Virus record (IMG/VR): IMGVR_UViG_3300042350_001864
Coordinates: 1 to 28,276 of that record
DNA from: a virus
Length of the DNA stretch: 28,276 nucleotides
Reading direction: 5' to 3' (one strand)
Each line of letters starts with the position of its first letter. The first letter of the stretch is position 1. Positions 1 through 10,156 of the stretch are shown piece by piece. The notes under the pieces are model-generated. The model was not told the DNA's origin and did no database searches. It worked only from the letters and a program-made list of their open reading frames with translations. The position numbers and the translations under genes are program-made.

Positions 1-2
1 AC

Positions 3-3000
3 ATCCCGAGCCGGCGGGAAATCTACGGCAAGTCCCTGGCCGAGTTCCTGCGTGAGCGGGGCGGGGTGCAGGATCAGGGCGGCGAGCTCGGCGCCCGCGA
101 TGCCAAGCTCTGGGACCGCGACAACCGCCGGGTCGGCGAGAAGGCGCTGGTGTCCGAGACCGGCATGACGTTCGACGAGGCCCGCGAGCTCGCGCTCGAG
201 GCCGGGTTCGATGTCGGCGAGACCGAGCAGACCTTCCTCGACGCCATGGACCGGGAGTTCCGCGGTGAGGGCGTGTTCATGCCCGGGAAGGAGCGGGCGG
301 ACCTGGCCGAGCTTGCCGACGCGCTCGAGGGGCTGGAGCAGTTCCTCGGGCAGCAGGGCATCGACGTCACGACCACCGACAACGCGACCGTCAAGGCGCT
401 GATTGCCAAGGCGAGCGAGGGCATGGGCGGGGTGCCGGAGGTGGAGTTCAACCAACCCCTCTCGACCCGGCTGCGAAACTTCGGGGTGCAGATTGAGAGC
501 TTGGATGATGCGCGGCGGAAGTGGGATGCCGGGTTCCGCATCTTCGCGTTCCACGAGCAGGGCGACGCCCCCTATGAGGTGCCGTCCATCGAGCAGTTAG
601 GGGCATGGACCGCCGACCAGTTGCTCGCGCTGCCGCCCAACGCCGGCAGGGCCGGAGCCGCCGGGGTCAAGACCATCGACACCGCGCCCGGGCGTTACGC
701 GCAGCGCACCGAGATGGTGAAGGATTCGGTGCGCGAGATTGCTGCGGATCGGGTGCGGACCCCGGCTGAAGCGGCTAGGGCATTTGCCACCCTCGCGCTC
801 GGAACCCGCGAGCGGTTCGATGTGTTGGTCACCGACAAGAACGGCAAGCCGTTGGCTATCGTCGGCACCTCTATCGGAGACGCCGGGTCGGCTGCGGTCT
901 ACTGGGGGCAGATCGCTGCGGAGGCGTTCCGCATCCAAGGCGCCGCCAACATCTGGGTGGCGCACAACCATCCGAGCGGAAACTGGCTGCTGTCTGATGC
1001 GGACAGGAATGTTGAGAAGATAATCCACAACATCTTCGTCGGCACCGGCATCACGCCCAATGGCATCTTGGCGGTTGAAGGCGGAGCGACTAGCGATTAC
1101 CGCAGATGGCAACACGCGCAGACCAATAAGGGCGACACCGGAGGCATGACCGGTGAAATCCAAAAGCTGAAGAAGATCCCTGTCATTGGTCGCCGATTCG
1201 TAGAGCATCAGATCCTCGGTCCGGCGATTCCCAATCCTGATGCTGCGAAACAAGCCGCAGCAAGCATTGCGGGCAGAGAGTCTGGGTTCATACTTCTAGA
1301 CCATGGCAGCAAGCCGGTCGGGTTCCTGCCCTATGACATGTCGCAGTTGGAGACGCTGCGCCGCCCGGGCGGTGTGGATGTCTTGTCCCGCGCCATCTCA
1401 CTGGCTAATGCTAGCGGCGTAATCGGCGTTCATCGCGGCGAGATGACGCAGCAGGGGTCGAACAACGTCATCAAGATGCTGCGGCAGATTGATGCGCCTG
1501 TGCGGGACTTCATCAACACCGAGACCAACGTCTCGAGTCTTGAGCAGAACAACCTGTACCCGGCCACCTACGGGGACATCTTCTTCCAGAGCGGCAAGCC
1601 CGGGAAGGAGCCTGACTCCAAGGTCAAGCTGCCGAAGAAGGCCACGCAGGACACCGCCATCGCGCTCCGCATGGGGTCGCCGCTGACCGGCAAGCAGCGC
1701 ATGAAGGTCAACGATGTCGCCGCGTTCTTCGATCGCATCACCGGGAAGCGCGACTACAACGACCCGAAGCAGCAGAAGCGCGCGGTGAAGCAGCTCGTCG
1801 CGGAGCTGCGCTACCAGATGGATCAGGACAAGTCCGGCCTCGACTGGTACGAGCAGGACATCGCCAAGGCGTTTGAAATCACGCAGCGGCTCATCCCCGG
1901 CCTCGCCAGCGAGACGAAGCGGCAACTGTTCTCCGTGATGGCCGCGATCCTGTCGCCGCAAACGACCGCCAACCTCAACTGGAAAATCACCGCAGAGGCA
2001 TTCCAGCACTATGAGCAGACCGGGGTCATCCCCGGCGAGAACCCGAAGACCAAGGGGTTGTGGGCCGGCGGCACCCAGTCGCCCAACAAGAAAAAGCAGC
2101 TCGACATGCTCAATGCCATGGTCAAAGACCTCGGCGAGGAGAAGGCCGTCGAATGGCTGTTCTCGGCGCATACGGTCAAGGAGCTGAACGACGCCCGCAG
2201 GAAGTGGGGCAACATGGGTCCCGGCGTCGACGGCAAGATGACCGACGAGAAGATCGGCCTGTTCATGTTCGGGCCGAAGGTCGGTCCGTTCGTCGCCAAC
2301 ATCAACGGCATCCCCGAGCTCACGATTGACATGTGGGCGACCCGTACCTTCAACCGATACTTCGGGCGTATGCTCGGCGAGGATGGTAAGATAGTTGACG
2401 CCCCGACCGAGCCAGAGCGCCGGGTCGCCAAGGAGATCTTCAATGCAGCCGCGAAGGAAGTCGGAATCAAGCCCTACCAGGTCCAGTCCGTCATCTGGTT
2501 CTTTGAGCAGCAGCTTTTCAACCACCTCGGCACCGGAGCCAAGAGCTATGGATTCAGCGACGGAGCAAGCGACTTCGCAAGAAGCGGAGGCGTATCGGAG
2601 ACTGGCCGAGGTGCTGAAGGCGAGGCGCGAAGGTTCTTCCAGAGCGTCACGGCAGGCCCCGGCTTCTACTCCGCCCTCGCCCGCGGAGTAGCCTCCCTCG
2701 AGGACAAGCCGCTGCCGGCATCCGGCTGGCAGGGCGCGCTCAATTCCCTCGTCAACAAGGGCCGCATCAAGGCCGACGAGGTCGAATGGTCCGGGGTCCG
2801 CGAATGGCTGGACCTGCAACAGGGCAAGGTCACCCGCCAAGCCGTCATCGACTACCTTGCCGCCAACGGTGTGCGGGTAGAGGAGACCGTGCTTGGTCAG
2901 GTCAACTACGTCGAGGCCGACTTCAATGCGGCTCTGGAGGGAACCGGCTACTCGGTCAACCTCGACCGGGCCGACGATGATGATCCCGAAATCGTGTATA

Positions 3001-6000
3001 TCGACCCGGAGGGCGATGCCGTCTCTTGGGAGGATCTGCCGGAGAACGTCCAGCAGATCGTGAACACGTACACCGGACGGGTCGCCAACCTCGCCCGGTA
3101 CAACCGCGGGCGGTTGGTGCTTCCTGGCGGCACCAACTACCGCGAGGTGCTGCTGCGCCTGCCGATGGAGACCCCTGCCGGCGGGTTCGGCACCATCAAT
3201 TTCCCCAATGAAGAAGCCGCCGCCAGATTCGTGTCGGCTGCTATAGCGGCGGGATTCAGGTCTGAGACTGTCCGCATCGCGGAACCTTCCGACCCGTCAT
3301 TCGGGCGGTTCGATGTGGAGTTCGACAACCTCGCCGACGAGGATGTCAGCCGATTCAAATCCATCGCGGAGGATCGGTTCGGCGGGACGATTGAGTTCAG
3401 CCGCCAACCGGAGGCCAGGCGCCCGTTCACGACCGAGCATTGGAGAGATTTTTCCAATGTCCTCGCGCACTTTCGCGTCAACGATCGCGTCGATGCGGAC
3501 GGCAAGAAGGTGCTGTTCGTTGAGGAGATCCAGTCGGACTGGGCGCAAGAAGGACGTGAGGAAGGCTTCAGAGGTCGCGGCGCTACGCCGCTGAACAACG
3601 CAGAGCAATCCCGTCTTTCAAACCTCTATATTCGCTCGCAGAGCGATGGCAACCCTCTCTCCGCAGAGGAAGCCGCTGAGTTGGCATCCTTGCAGGCGCG
3701 CATTGATTCGCTAATCGGCAGCGTCAATGCAGCGCCATTCGTGCAGAAGACCGACGCATGGGTTGCGCTCGCGCTCAAGCGCATCATTACGATGGCTGCG
3801 TCGGAAGGGTATGACCGTGTCGCGTTCATCAACGGCGACCAGTCCGTTGCGCGTTACCAGTTGGACAAGGATGTCAGCGTCCTTTCATGGGAGGAGCAGT
3901 ATAGAAACTTCTCCGCGCTCGACATGAAGGGCAACTGCATCGTCGATCAGTTCACCGACGCGAAGAACCTGCCGAGCATCATTGGCAAGGAGTTGGCCGA
4001 CAGGCTGCTTGAGGAGGAGCCTGATGAGACCGGTCGCCGCACCCTGTCCGGTGTCAAAATCAAGATTGGCGGCAAGGGGATGCGGGCGTTCTACGATGAC
4101 ATCGTGACGTCTACGGTCAAGAAGATGGTGCCGAAACTTGGCGGCACTCTTAGCACCGTTCTGCTGCCGAAGACCGAAAGCACCCGGCTCGATCGCGCAG
4201 AAATCGTCAAGCAGGCGATGAAATACATGCGCGGTTATTCCGATGCCAATGATGTCATCGTGAATGGCGAGCTCGATGATTTGGTAACCGAAGACGAAAT
4301 CGACGATTGGTTGATGGACTATGACGCCGTCAATGAGCCGGAGGCTTCGCGCGCGGTCGCAAGGGAATTTGCCGACACGATGGTCGCGCGCGCCGCCGGC
4401 CAGAAGAAGATGACGCAGTTCGGGTTCGACATCACCCCGGAGATGCGCGAGGCCGTGGTCGGCGGGATGCCGCTGTTCCAAGGTGAAACCGACAAGCGCG
4501 GCTACATCCAGTTCGGCGCCGACCGCAGGGTCCGCATCGGGCTGCTCGAGAAGGCCGACCTTTCGACCTTCATCCATGAGACCGGCCACTTCTACCTCGA
4601 GGTGCTGCTCGATCTCGCCGAGCGCCCGGACGCTAGCCAGCAAATCAAGGCCGACGCCGAAACGCTGATGAAGTGGTTCGGGGTGAAGTCCCGCGCCGAA
4701 ATCGGCGTCAAGCAGCATGAGGAGTTCGCGCGCGCCAATGAGGCGTACCTGATGGAGGGCAAGGCCCCGAGCGCCGAGCTGCGGACCATCTTCCAGCGGG
4801 TGCGGGCGTGGATGACGCTGGTCTACCGGGTGCTGACCAACCTCAACGTTCGGATGAACGACGATGTCCGCGGCGTGTTCGACCGCATCTACGCGACCGA
4901 CAAGGAGATCGAGTCGGCCAATGCCGAGCTCGATGTGCGGGAGGTGTTCGCTAGCGCGCAGGATGCCGGCATGACGGAGGCCGAATTCGCGGCCTACAAG
5001 AAGACCGCAGAGGCTGCCGGCGAGGCGGCGAAGGAGAAGTTGCAGGGGCGGCTCATCCGCGAGTACCAGCGCGAGCGCGAGAAGTGGTGGAAGGCCGAGC
5101 GCGCCAAGATGCTCGAGAAGGTCACCGAGGAGGTGGATTCCTCGCCGGCCTACCGCGCAGCCGCAATCCTGACCGAAGGCAAACTGCCGGACGGCGTCCC
5201 CGTCAAGCTCTCCCGCCAGGCGCTAGAGAACCGATTCGGCTCCGAGTACCTGAAGCGGATGCCCCGGTTCCTGCGGAAGGTCTACACCAAGGACGGCGGC
5301 ACCGACATCGACACCGCAGCCGAGATGCTAGGGTTCGAGAGCGGCGAGGCGCTGATGACGGCGCTCATCAACCTGCGCCCGCGCAAGGAGCTTATTGAGG
5401 CCGAGACCGCGAACCGCATGGCTGCGGAGTTCGGCGACATGCGGATGGACGGGACGATCGCCGACGAGGCCATGGCCGCCATCCACAATTCCGAGCGGGC
5501 CAACGTGCTGAAGGCGGAGCTCGTCGCCATCCGCCGGCTCCAGCGGCAGGTGCGCCCGGTGGTCGCTGCCCTGCGCCGCGAGGAGGCCGAGCAGCGCCGC
5601 GCCGGCATGGACATGGTCGATGCCGCCATGGCCGACCCGCAGGCGTTCGCCCGAGCTGCGGCCGGTCGCATCGGGCAGATGATGGCGCGGGACATCTCGC
5701 CCGGGAAGTACCTGCTCGCCGAGCGCCGCGCATCGAAGGCGGCGTTCGACGCGATTCGCAGGAAGGACTACAACGCGGCTGCGACCGAGAAGCAGCGCGA
5801 GCTGCTGAACCATTACATGTACCTCGAGGCCCGCAAGGCGCAGCAGCAGCTCGACCGCATCTACGACTATGCCAACAAGTTCGACAAGAAGGCGACCCGC
5901 GAGCGGCTGGCGAAGGCCGGCGGCGGCTACCTCGACCAGATCGACGCCATCCTTGAGAAGTACGAGTTCCGGCGGGTGCCGCTGCGGGTGCTTGCCCGCC

Positions 6001-8318
6001 GCCAGTCGCTGGCCGATTTCGCCGAGCAGCAGGCCGCGCTCGGCCTCATCGTCAATGTCCCAGACCAGCTGCTCGACGAGGCGCGGCTGGTCAACTACAA
6101 GAACGCATCGGTCGATGAGCTGCGGGCGGTCTACGACACCGTGCGGAACATCGAACACCTCGCACGGCTGAAGGACAAACTGCTGCGGAAGGCTGCGGCG
6201 GTGGAGTTCCAAGAGACCAAGGACGAGCTCATCAAGTCGGCGACCGAGTCCGATCGCCTCGCCACGACCGGCGAGCTCCGCATCCCCAACACGGTCGGCG
6301 AGCCGTTGCGCGCGCGCGGAGCCAAGGCGTGGCGGCGGTTCGATGCCGCCATCCTCAAGGTCGAGCAGATGGTCGAGTGGTTGGACGGCGGCAAGATCAA
6401 TGGGCCGTGGGCGCGGTTCGTGTTCGACCTGGCGAATGACGCGCAGGTGAAGGAATACGAGCTCCACGCGATGGTGACCCAGAAGATCCAAGAGCTGACC
6501 GAGTCGATGCCGAAGGGCTGGGGCGATTCCCTGACCGACAAGGTCGATGTGCTGCTGCCCGGAATCGAATCCCCGGTCACCCGCTACACGCTCATCAGCA
6601 TCGCCATGAACGTCGGCAATGACAGCAACTACCAGCGGCTGCGGGACGGGTACGGGTGGAGCGATTCCTCCATCAACGCCGCGCTCGGCAAGTTAGCGAA
6701 GGAGGATTGGGACTACATCCAAGGCATCTGGGATGCGGTCAATTCCCTGTGGCCGGAAATCAAGGCGCTCGAGGAGCGCACGTCCGGGGTGGCGCCGCCG
6801 AAGGTCGAGCCGCGTGTGGTGCAGACCCGGTTCGGTGACTACCGCGGCGGGTACTTCCCGCTGGCCTATGACCCGAAGCTCTCGGCTGTCGGCGACAAGC
6901 AGGCTGAGGCGACCGAGTCGGTCTCGCAGTTCATGTCGAACGCCTACGGTCGCGCGCGGACCGACCGCGGCTACACCAAGCAGCGCGTCGAGAACCTAAA
7001 GGCGGCGGTGCGGCTCGACTACGAGCAGGTGCTGACCAGTCACTTGACCAAGGTCATCAAGGACATCTCCCACCGCGAGGCCATCTTCAGCCTCAACAAG
7101 ATCCTCAAGGACGAGGAGATCAAGGAGGTGATGATTGACCGGCTAGGCGAGGCCCGCTACCGGGAGTTCACCAAGTGGATGCAGGTGCTGGTGTCCGACC
7201 GAGCCGACACCCTGCACTCCGGGAACGTGTTCTCGCGCGCGATCATGCAGTTCCGCACCAACATGGCTATCGTCACCATGGGCTGGAAGGTCACGACCAT
7301 GATGGCGCAGTTCGCCGGCATCGGCCCCGCGCTCGACACCGTCAAGCCGCGCTTCTTTACGCAGGCGCTCATCGACTACAACCGGTTCGGGCCGTGGTCC
7401 ACCCACCGCGAGACCCTCGAGCAGTTCGTCTACGATCGGTCGGGCGAGATGAAGTTCCGCACCGACAACATCGATCGGGACGTCCGCGATAACCTCCGCA
7501 AGCTCCGGGGCGAGGGCGGGCCGCTGGCCGCCATCCGCCGGTCTGCGTTCTACCTGACCGCCATGGCCGACCGACAGGTCACCATCCCGACGTGGATCGG
7601 GGCGTACCGTCAGGCGCTCGCAGAGGGCCTAGGGGAGGAGGACGCCATCCGGGCAGGGGACAGGGCGGTCCGGCTCTCGCAGGGCGCAGCGGGCGCTAAA
7701 GACCTTGCAGCGGTGCAGCGCGACAACGAGCTGATGAAGCTGCTGACCATGTATTACACCCCGTTCTCGGTGCTGTATGCCCGGATGCGGGATGTCGGCG
7801 CGACCACCCGCCGGGTGCGCGACATGCCCCGGGCGGTCGCCCGGATGCTGGCGCTGGTCATCCTGCCGGCGGTGCTGGGCGAAATCCTGGCGGGGCGCGG
7901 CCCGGACGAGGATGAGGACGAGACATGGTGGGCGATTCGCAAGATGCTGCTCTACCCGTTGGCCTCGGTGCCGATCCTCAAGGAAGGTTCTGGGGTGGTC
8001 GAGGCCACCATGATAAACTTGACCGGCGAGGGCGAGATGGCGTATCAGCCGAGTTGGCGGCTGTCGCCGGTCGCCGGGTCGATCGAGAAGGTCGGGCGCA
8101 CGTTCATGCGGACGTCGGATGTGCTGGCCGGGGACCGGGAGTTCAATGACGTCGCATGGGATCTGTTTGAGAGCAGCGGGTACATCTTCGGGTTGCCGAC
8201 GAGGCAAATCAGGATCAGCGGTGAATACACCCTCGATGTCCTGAATGACGAGCGGAACCCGGAGTCGCCGCAGCAGTTCATGTACGAGGTTCTGTACGGG
8301 CCGCCAAGGGAGCAATGA
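3..8318 (+). CDS. Giant 'large polyvalent' virion-associated protein, 5'-partial
   Basis: The reading frame is open to the left edge. The 21 codons before the first possible start (GTG at 66) read like coding sequence of this family (GKSLAEFLRERGG), so the true start lies outside the window. Modules seen in order: a RadC/JAB-like domain at nt 800-1100 with HNHPSG at 963-980 followed by SDAD; a long helical domain with SPQTTAN at about 1950; a widespread phage module with GKVTRQAVIDYL at about 2823; a module with EEIQSDWAQEG at about 3520; a zinc-metallopeptidase-like HETGH at 4575-4589 with a downstream HEEFARANEAYL at about 4710; long charged helices (about 4900-6300); and a C-terminal part with a hydrophobic stretch near 7830-7890. 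Such fusions are known from podoviruses and prophages and are usually placed with internal or ejected virion proteins. Role in this phage is inferred. It ends 3 nt before the tail-fibre gene. Confidence 0.85.
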   Translation: MPSRREIYGKSLAEFLRERGGVQDQGGELGARDAKLWDRDNRRVGEKALVSETGMTFDEARELALEAGFDVGETEQTFLDAMDREFRGEGVFMPGKERADLAELADALEGLEQFLGQQGIDVTTTDNATVKALIAKASEGMGGVPEVEFNQPLSTRLRNFGVQIESLDDARRKWDAGFRIFAFHEQGDAPYEVPSIEQLGAWTADQLLALPPNAGRAGAAGVKTIDTAPGRYAQRTEMVKDSVREIAADRVRTPAEAARAFATLALGTRERFDVLVTDKNGKPLAIVGTSIGDAGSAAVYWGQIAAEAFRIQGAANIWVAHNHPSGNWLLSDADRNVEKIIHNIFVGTGITPNGILAVEGGATSDYRRWQHAQTNKGDTGGMTGEIQKLKKIPVIGRRFVEHQILGPAIPNPDAAKQAAASIAGRESGFILLDHGSKPVGFLPYDMSQLETLRRPGGVDVLSRAISLANASGVIGVHRGEMTQQGSNNVIKMLRQIDAPVRDFINTETNVSSLEQNNLYPATYGDIFFQSGKPGKEPDSKVKLPKKATQDTAIALRMGSPLTGKQRMKVNDVAAFFDRITGKRDYNDPKQQKRAVKQLVAELRYQMDQDKSGLDWYEQDIAKAFEITQRLIPGLASETKRQLFSVMAAILSPQTTANLNWKITAEAFQHYEQTGVIPGENPKTKGLWAGGTQSPNKKKQLDMLNAMVKDLGEEKAVEWLFSAHTVKELNDARRKWGNMGPGVDGKMTDEKIGLFMFGPKVGPFVANINGIPELTIDMWATRTFNRYFGRMLGEDGKIVDAPTEPERRVAKEIFNAAAKEVGIKPYQVQSVIWFFEQQLFNHLGTGAKSYGFSDGASDFARSGGVSETGRGAEGEARRFFQSVTAGPGFYSALARGVASLEDKPLPASGWQGALNSLVNKGRIKADEVEWSGVREWLDLQQGKVTRQAVIDYLAANGVRVEETVLGQVNYVEADFNAALEGTGYSVNLDRADDDDPEIVYIDPEGDAVSWEDLPENVQQIVNTYTGRVANLARYNRGRLVLPGGTNYREVLLRLPMETPAGGFGTINFPNEEAAARFVSAAIAAGFRSETVRIAEPSDPSFGRFDVEFDNLADEDVSRFKSIAEDRFGGTIEFSRQPEARRPFTTEHWRDFSNVLAHFRVNDRVDADGKKVLFVEEIQSDWAQEGREEGFRGRGATPLNNAEQSRLSNLYIRSQSDGNPLSAEEAAELASLQARIDSLIGSVNAAPFVQKTDAWVALALKRIITMAASEGYDRVAFINGDQSVARYQLDKDVSVLSWEEQYRNFSALDMKGNCIVDQFTDAKNLPSIIGKELADRLLEEEPDETGRRTLSGVKIKIGGKGMRAFYDDIVTSTVKKMVPKLGGTLSTVLLPKTESTRLDRAEIVKQAMKYMRGYSDANDVIVNGELDDLVTEDEIDDWLMDYDAVNEPEASRAVAREFADTMVARAAGQKKMTQFGFDITPEMREAVVGGMPLFQGETDKRGYIQFGADRRVRIGLLEKADLSTFIHETGHFYLEVLLDLAERPDASQQIKADAETLMKWFGVKSRAEIGVKQHEEFARANEAYLMEGKAPSAELRTIFQRVRAWMTLVYRVLTNLNVRMNDDVRGVFDRIYATDKEIESANAELDVREVFASAQDAGMTEAEFAAYKKTAEAAGEAAKEKLQGRLIREYQREREKWWKAERAKMLEKVTEEVDSSPAYRAAAILTEGKLPDGVPVKLSRQALENRFGSEYLKRMPRFLRKVYTKDGGTDIDTAAEMLGFESGEALMTALINLRPRKELIEAETANRMAAEFGDMRMDGTIADEAMAAIHNSERANVLKAELVAIRRLQRQVRPVVAALRREEAEQRRAGMDMVDAAMADPQAFARAAAGRIGQMMARDISPGKYLLAERRASKAAFDAIRRKDYNAAATEKQRELLNHYMYLEARKAQQQLDRIYDYANKFDKKATRERLAKAGGGYLDQIDAILEKYEFRRVPLRVLARRQSLADFAEQQAALGLIVNVPDQLLDEARLVNYKNASVDELRAVYDTVRNIEHLARLKDKLLRKAAAVEFQETKDELIKSATESDRLATTGELRIPNTVGEPLRARGAKAWRRFDAAILKVEQMVEWLDGGKINGPWARFVFDLANDAQVKEYELHAMVTQKIQELTESMPKGWGDSLTDKVDVLLPGIESPVTRYTLISIAMNVGNDSNYQRLRDGYGWSDSSINAALGKLAKEDWDYIQGIWDAVNSLWPEIKALEERTSGVAPPKVEPRVVQTRFGDYRGGYFPLAYDPKLSAVGDKQAEATESVSQFMSNAYGRARTDRGYTKQRVENLKAAVRLDYEQVLTSHLTKVIKDISHREAIFSLNKILKDEEIKEVMIDRLGEARYREFTKWMQVLVSDRADTLHSGNVFSRAIMQFRTNMAIVTMGWKVTTMMAQFAGIGPALDTVKPRFFTQALIDYNRFGPWSTHRETLEQFVYDRSGEMKFRTDNIDRDVRDNLRKLRGEGGPLAAIRRSAFYLTAMADRQVTIPTWIGAYRQALAEGLGEEDAIRAGDRAVRLSQGAAGAKDLAAVQRDNELMKLLTMYYTPFSVLYARMRDVGATTRRVRDMPRAVARMLALVILPAVLGEILAGRGPDEDEDETWWAIRKMLLYPLASVPILKEGSGVVEATMINLTGEGEMAYQPSWRLSPVAGSIEKVGRTFMRTSDVLAGDREFNDVAWDLFESSGYIFGLPTRQIRISGEYTLDVLNDERNPESPQQFMYEVLYGPPREQ

Positions 8319-8321
8319 CCG

Positions 8322-10145
8322 ATGACCGTCTCGTCGACCACCGCCAGAGCCAACTACACCGGCAACGGAACCACCACCGTCTTCGCGGTGCCGTTCTACT
8401 TCCTCGCAGCCGCGGACCTGCGGGTCATCCTGCGGACCGGCACTACCGAGGCGGTCCAGTCCCTGACCACCAACTACACCGTGACCGGGGCCGGCAACGA
8501 GAACGGCGGGTCCGTCACGATGCTGGTCGCCCCTGCCGCCGGCACCACCCTCACCATCCTGCGGAACGCACCGGCCACGCAGGAGACCGACCTGCTCCCG
8601 AATGACCGGCTCCCCGCCGAGTCGCTCGAGGACGCGCTCGACAAGCTCACGATGCTAGTGCAGCAGGTCGATGAGGTGGCCGACCGGGCGCTCCAGTTCC
8701 CGGCCTCCGATCCTGCCGCATCGCCGACCTTGCCTGTTGCTAGCGCCCGGGCGAGCAAGTTCCTGTCCTTCAACGCAAGCGGCCTGCCGGTGGCGACGGT
8801 CGGGGTCGATGCCTCGCTTGACATCTTCACGCAGGCCGGTGCCGGCGCGGTGCCGCGCTCGGTGAACAGCAAGCTGCGCGACACGGTAAGCGTCAAGGAC
8901 TTCGGCGCTGTGGGCGACGGGGTGACGGACGATACGGCGGCGATCCAAGCAGCGGTCGATGCGGCGAGGATTGTCTACTTCCCGTCAGGTTCGTACAGGT
9001 TTTCCAGAATCCTTCTTCGGCACGACAACTGCGCCTTGGTTGGCGACGGGCAGTTCCGCACGTTCTTGGTCTCCACGGTCACGACCGGCGCTGCAATCTT
9101 CAACCCCGACCAAGCCACCGTCACCCGGTACTATTGCAGCATCCGTGGGATGCAGATTTCCACGCCAAACATGACCGCCCCTTCTGGGTCTAGCGTCATC
9201 GACTGGCGCTCCATCCAGTTCGGCGAGCTGAATGACCTGTGGCTCATCGGAAACAATGCCACCGGTCAGGCCGGCATCATCCTCGGGACAATCACCTTTG
9301 GCGTGACCGAGTGTACCTACAATTACATCCAGAACATCTACATCGGCTTCGTTGGGTATGGGGTGCTGTTCTACGACGGCGCAAACACCAACACGCTGAT
9401 GAACATGCGCGTCCAACCCGGCGCAAATTCGTTCGGATACCACCTGGCCTTCGGCACTGGCGCGGATCGCATCGGGAACAATACCTTCATCGCGTGTCAT
9501 TGCGAGTTCCCCGGCAATACCGTGACCGGATATGCGCTCGGGACCGGAGCCAAGAACACGACGATCATCGCGCCTCGCATCGAAGGTCTTGCGACCGGAA
9601 TCCAGATCGACGCAAGCGCCCTGAACACAACCGTCCTCAATCCGTACTTCGACAGCACGACAACGAATGTCAGCAACGCTTCAAGCTCTACCTGCCTGTT
9701 TGGGCCTAACGGGTTTTCTCTCAGTTCGTCAGCGGCTTCCCCGAATTGGGGGACGGAGATCAATTACAGCGGGTTCCCCGGTGGCGTCGTGCGGTTCAAG
9801 GGAGCAACCGGCGGAGAGATACAGACGTTCAATGATGCGACTGCGGTGCGCGCTGATGGCACTTATGGATCGACGTACAGCGGCGGGACCGTGTTCGGTG
9901 TCGGCGCGAACGGATTCTTCAGTTCCGTCACCGGGGGCGATTATGGAATCGGCACGAGCGATGCCAATTGGTTGGGGTTGGCGAGCAATGGGACGATAAG
10001 GGCGAAGGTGCAGCCGAATGGCGCGGTCAATTTTGTCCCGTTGGCTGCTGATCCTGCGGGTGCCGTTGCTGGCGATGTCTATTACAACAGCGGCACGAAC
10101 AAACTTCGGTGCTATAACGGCACCTCATGGTTCGATTTATTCTGA
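8322..10145 (+). CDS. Tail fibre / tailspike with pectate-lyase-like beta-helix
   Basis: A 607-residue receptor-binding virion protein. Residues 1 to about 125 match the phage tail-fibre N-terminal attachment module (YTGNGTTTVFAVPFYF, then a TDLLPNDRLPAESLEDALDK-type segment). A helical linker (LVQQVDEVADRAL) follows. From about residue 190, VSVKDFGAVGDGVTDDTAAI is the classic start of the pectate-lyase superfamily beta-helix, which often binds or cleaves capsular or O-antigen polysaccharide. The last 40 residues (DVYYNSGTNKLRCYNGTSW) form a C-terminal tip motif common in phage fibres. No catalytic residues can be assigned by eye, so enzyme activity is not claimed. The start at ATG 8322 is preceded by AGGGAG. 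The gene follows the giant protein with a 3-nt gap. Confidence 0.88.
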   Translation: MTVSSTTARANYTGNGTTTVFAVPFYFLAAADLRVILRTGTTEAVQSLTTNYTVTGAGNENGGSVTMLVAPAAGTTLTILRNAPATQETDLLPNDRLPAESLEDALDKLTMLVQQVDEVADRALQFPASDPAASPTLPVASARASKFLSFNASGLPVATVGVDASLDIFTQAGAGAVPRSVNSKLRDTVSVKDFGAVGDGVTDDTAAIQAAVDAARIVYFPSGSYRFSRILLRHDNCALVGDGQFRTFLVSTVTTGAAIFNPDQATVTRYYCSIRGMQISTPNMTAPSGSSVIDWRSIQFGELNDLWLIGNNATGQAGIILGTITFGVTECTYNYIQNIYIGFVGYGVLFYDGANTNTLMNMRVQPGANSFGYHLAFGTGADRIGNNTFIACHCEFPGNTVTGYALGTGAKNTTIIAPRIEGLATGIQIDASALNTTVLNPYFDSTTTNVSNASSSTCLFGPNGFSLSSSAASPNWGTEINYSGFPGGVVRFKGATGGEIQTFNDATAVRADGTYGSTYSGGTVFGVGANGFFSSVTGGDYGIGTSDANWLGLASNGTIRAKVQPNGAVNFVPLAADPAGAVAGDVYYNSGTNKLRCYNGTSWFDLF

Positions 10146-10156
10146 GGTGATTAGCA

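Noticed and set aside
1398-2840. Antisense frame opposite the giant protein
   Set aside because: Typical GC-rich shadow; no motif, and the sense strand shows known modules.
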